This document shows positions 62,326 through 64,000 of a stretch of 64,000 nt of DNA, in pieces (position 1 is the first letter of the stretch; every line of letters begins with the position of its first letter). The stretch is from assembly GCA_963677245.1 (NCBI GenBank), contig OY781921.1, forward strand, positions 1,302,001 to 1,366,000, read 5' to 3'. The notes beneath the pieces are model-generated. The model was not told the DNA's origin, did not search any database, and saw nothing but the letters and a program-made list of their open reading frames with translations. Made by a program: the position numbers and the translations under genes. Source of the DNA: Saccharicrinis sp963677245 (GTDB lineage Bacteria; Bacteroidota; Bacteroidia; Bacteroidales; Marinilabiliaceae).

Positions 62326-63696
62326 ATGACAAAGACTGACAATCAGAAAGATTTAAGTTATTTTCAGCGCTTTTACAAAGGCGTTACCAGCGGCAGTTCG
62401 CTGTTAATGTTAGCTACTTTTGCAGCCGTTGTTTGGGCCAATTTAGATCACCACTCATTTGAACATGTGTGGCACGATAAATTGACAATTGATGTAAACG
62501 CTTTCCATTTAAAAATGAGCTGGCACCATTGGATCAACGATGGTTTAATGGCCATCTTCTTCTTTGTGGTAGGCCTCGAAATTAAAAGGGAATTTTTAGC
62601 CGGAGAGCTAAGTTCTTTTAAACAAGCTTCATTACCTATATTTGCAGCCATAGGAGGTATGGTGGTGCCTATTATTCTATTCTTTAGTTTTGGAATAAAA
62701 GGTGATGCAAACAGTGGTTGGGGTATTCCAATGGCTACTGACATTGCTTTTTCACTTGGTATTTTGAGCTTATTGGGTAAGAAAGTACCATTAAGTTTAA
62801 AAGTATTTTTAACTGCCTTGGCCATCGTCGATGACTTAGGTGCTGTTTTAGTTATCGCCATTTTTTATGGAGGTGAACTACAATGGACTTATTTAATTAT
62901 TGCAGCCATTTTACTAGGGATATTAGCTATTGCGAACTTCCGTAACATTCAGGATTTACGCCTATACACATTCTTAGGTTTTATTATATGGTATTTATTC
63001 CTGGAGTCAGGAGTAGAAGGCCCTGGTTCTGGTTTACATGCCACCATTGCCGGTGTATTAATTGCCTTTACAATACCTGCCAGACCAAAGGTTCATGTCG
63101 ATCGATTTCTTCCTCGTATCAGTGATGGATTAAAGCACTTTGGTAGCATCCAAAAAAACACACATGATATTGTATTAAGCGATGAACAACTTCATGCTGT
63201 TGATGAGATAGAATATGCTGTAAAAAAAGTACGTAGTCCTCTACAATATATAGAGCACCAGTTTCATGGTTTTATCAGTGTTTTTGTTCTACCTATCTTT
63301 GCGTTGGCTAATGCTGGTGTGGTATTAAGCGCAGGCCCAGAAGGAGGAGAGGTATTAGGAACGGTATCCTTTGCTATAGCTATTAGCCTTGTATTTGGTA
63401 AAGTGATTGGGATTACGTTTTTCTCATGGTTAGCGGTTCGTTTGGGTATATCTATCAAACCCAAAGGTTCATCATGGTTATCATTTGCCGGATTAGGCTT
63501 ATTAGGAGGAATTGGATTTACCATGTCTATTTTTATTGCCAGTTTAGCTTATGCTAAAGCACCGGAAATACTAAACCAGGCTAAAATTGGAATTTTTATA
63601 GGTTCTATTGTTGCCGGTTTTGCCGGATTCTTCCTACTTAAATATTCATTAAAAAGAGATGAAGAGTTAATGCAAAGAGGCGAAAAAGTGAAATAG
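62326..63696 (+). CDS. nhaA: NhaA Na+/H+ antiporter
   Basis: The ATG at 62326 gives 456 residues with about twelve transmembrane helices. The two catalytic aspartates lie in ALAIVDDLGAVLVIAIFY, and the further conserved ATDIAFSLGIL segment is present. An extended linker (about residues 270-320) is longer than in E. coli NhaA (388 residues), a trait of many Bacteroidota members. It exports Na+ in exchange for protons, fitting a saline habitat. It follows the MurU-like gene by seven bases and ends at a terminator. Confidence 0.95.
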   Translation: MTKTDNQKDLSYFQRFYKGVTSGSSLLMLATFAAVVWANLDHHSFEHVWHDKLTIDVNAFHLKMSWHHWINDGLMAIFFFVVGLEIKREFLAGELSSFKQASLPIFAAIGGMVVPIILFFSFGIKGDANSGWGIPMATDIAFSLGILSLLGKKVPLSLKVFLTALAIVDDLGAVLVIAIFYGGELQWTYLIIAAILLGILAIANFRNIQDLRLYTFLGFIIWYLFLESGVEGPGSGLHATIAGVLIAFTIPARPKVHVDRFLPRISDGLKHFGSIQKNTHDIVLSDEQLHAVDEIEYAVKKVRSPLQYIEHQFHGFISVFVLPIFALANAGVVLSAGPEGGEVLGTVSFAIAISLVFGKVIGITFFSWLAVRLGISIKPKGSSWLSFAGLGLLGGIGFTMSIFIASLAYAKAPEILNQAKIGIFIGSIVAGFAGFFLLKYSLKRDEELMQRGEKVK

Positions 63697-63713
63697 TAAA
63701 AATATGACAACAC

Positions 63714-63747
63714 AAAAAAAGGTGCCTTAATAAAGCACCTTTTTTTG
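63714..63747. terminator. Bidirectional rho-independent terminator
   Basis: GGTGC / GCACC stem extended by A and T runs on both sides. It lies between convergent nhaA and the partial gene at 63764. Confidence 0.8.
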
Positions 63748-63763
63748 TTATTCCATTCTATCA

Positions 63764-64000
63764 TTAGTTATACTCATGAACCTCCTTTTTTCCATCAAGG
63801 ATTTCTTTTGCATACTCTAATATAGTTGTATCGTCAAGTTCTACAATTCCACCATCTGGTCCCGGTTCAATATGAAAACCAACACTTTTACCTCTAATGT
63901 AGTTTTTACCGCCAAAATAATTTCGAACTGTTTCTACATTAAGCTCAAGGTCTTCTGCGATAGTTCTCATGCTGCCGTCTGGCAAACTGTCTTTCAGCTT
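63764..64000 (-). CDS. Small helix-turn-helix-like protein, 5' end beyond right edge
   Basis: The reverse strand is open from 64000 through 63764, giving at least 78 residues: KLKDSLPDGSMRTIAEDLELNVETVRNYFGGKNY, then GKSVGFHIEPGPDGGIVELDDTTILEYAKEIL. TIAEDLELNVETVRNYF has the spacing of a helix-turn-helix like that of small phage-type or Lambda-repressor-like regulators. No Met appears in the first in-frame codons, so the true start is probably a few codons outside the window. Family name unknown. Confidence 0.65.
   Translation of the reverse strand, partial: KLKDSLPDGSMRTIAEDLELNVETVRNYFGGKNYIRGKSVGFHIEPGPDGGIVELDDTTILEYAKEILDGKKEVHEYN

Noticed and set aside
1..64000. CRISPR arrays, rRNA operons or tRNA genes
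   Set aside because: No spaced direct-repeat array and no recognisable tRNA or rRNA segment was seen on reading. A dedicated search was not possible here.

Overview
The window is chromosomal DNA of a low-GC Bacteroidota bacterium. It most resembles the marine or sediment Marinilabiliales (Prolixibacteraceae/Marinifilaceae type), but that rank is an inference from gene content only. Support comes from a fused FeoA-FeoB, type IX secretion (T9SS) C-terminal sorting domains of both type A and type B, PorP/SprF and OmpA/TPR/PD40 partners, a DUF3276 PUR protein, TonB receptors with a carboxypeptidase-like N-terminus, TAnnTTTG-type -7 promoter boxes and weak Shine-Dalgarno signals. No rRNA, tRNA, CRISPR array or prophage was recognised.

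Layout. Position 1-178 is the 5' part of nusB, running off the left edge. A PUR-type protein, a thiamine-binding-type protein and an unknown follow (0.56-2.05 kb). A metal-acquisition block runs from 2.1 to 8.2 kb: feoAB, a Cys-rich FeoB partner, an HYC_CC_PP protein, a TonB receptor and a secreted HMA protein. The feoAB promoter is flanked by two 20-bp dyads. From 8.27 to 11.3 kb lies an accessory-looking minus-strand block with a TlpA-like thioredoxin, a lipoprotein and an Abi-alpha (DUF4393) gene split at an A8 run. An ECF sigma factor, its anti-sigma factor and a secreted propeller protein follow (11.6-13.8 kb). An aromatic-arsenical type operon (arsR, arsE, arsF, arsG, arsP; 13.9-17.1 kb) has two matching ArsR-type operators. 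Then come a LamG-GH127 glycosidase and a T9SS surface module of a 1,941-residue PKD protein, PorP/SprF and OmpA (17.4-29.7 kb).

From 29.9 to 33.6 kb there is a frameshifted YdeI-like gene, a flavin-binding split-barrel protein and a four-gene operon DUF2089-YIP1-hydrolase-bPH. A 2,011-residue secreted multi-domain phosphatase occupies 33.6-39.7 kb. The stretch 40-57.6 kb is mostly housekeeping: pepD, a SirB1-like protein, a nucleoside phosphorylase, DUF4293, GDYXXLXY/DUF2157, an NHL lipoprotein, the 2-oxoglutarate dehydrogenase E1/E2 pair, an AddB-like nuclease and MarC. The last part holds an AmgK-RapZ fusion, a 45-residue Cys-motif protein, an IS256-family element, a MurU-like nucleotidyltransferase, nhaA and a partial helix-turn-helix gene.

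The most notable points are the Abi-alpha gene whose two frames meet exactly at a slippery A8 followed by a stop, the dyads around the feoAB promoter, the repeated ArsR operator with a nested-palindrome element in the arsE leader, and the IS256 element separating an AmgK-RapZ fusion from its MurU-like partner. Three genes appear to carry single-base frame lesions (two certain, one tentative), so real decay and sequencing error need to be told apart.
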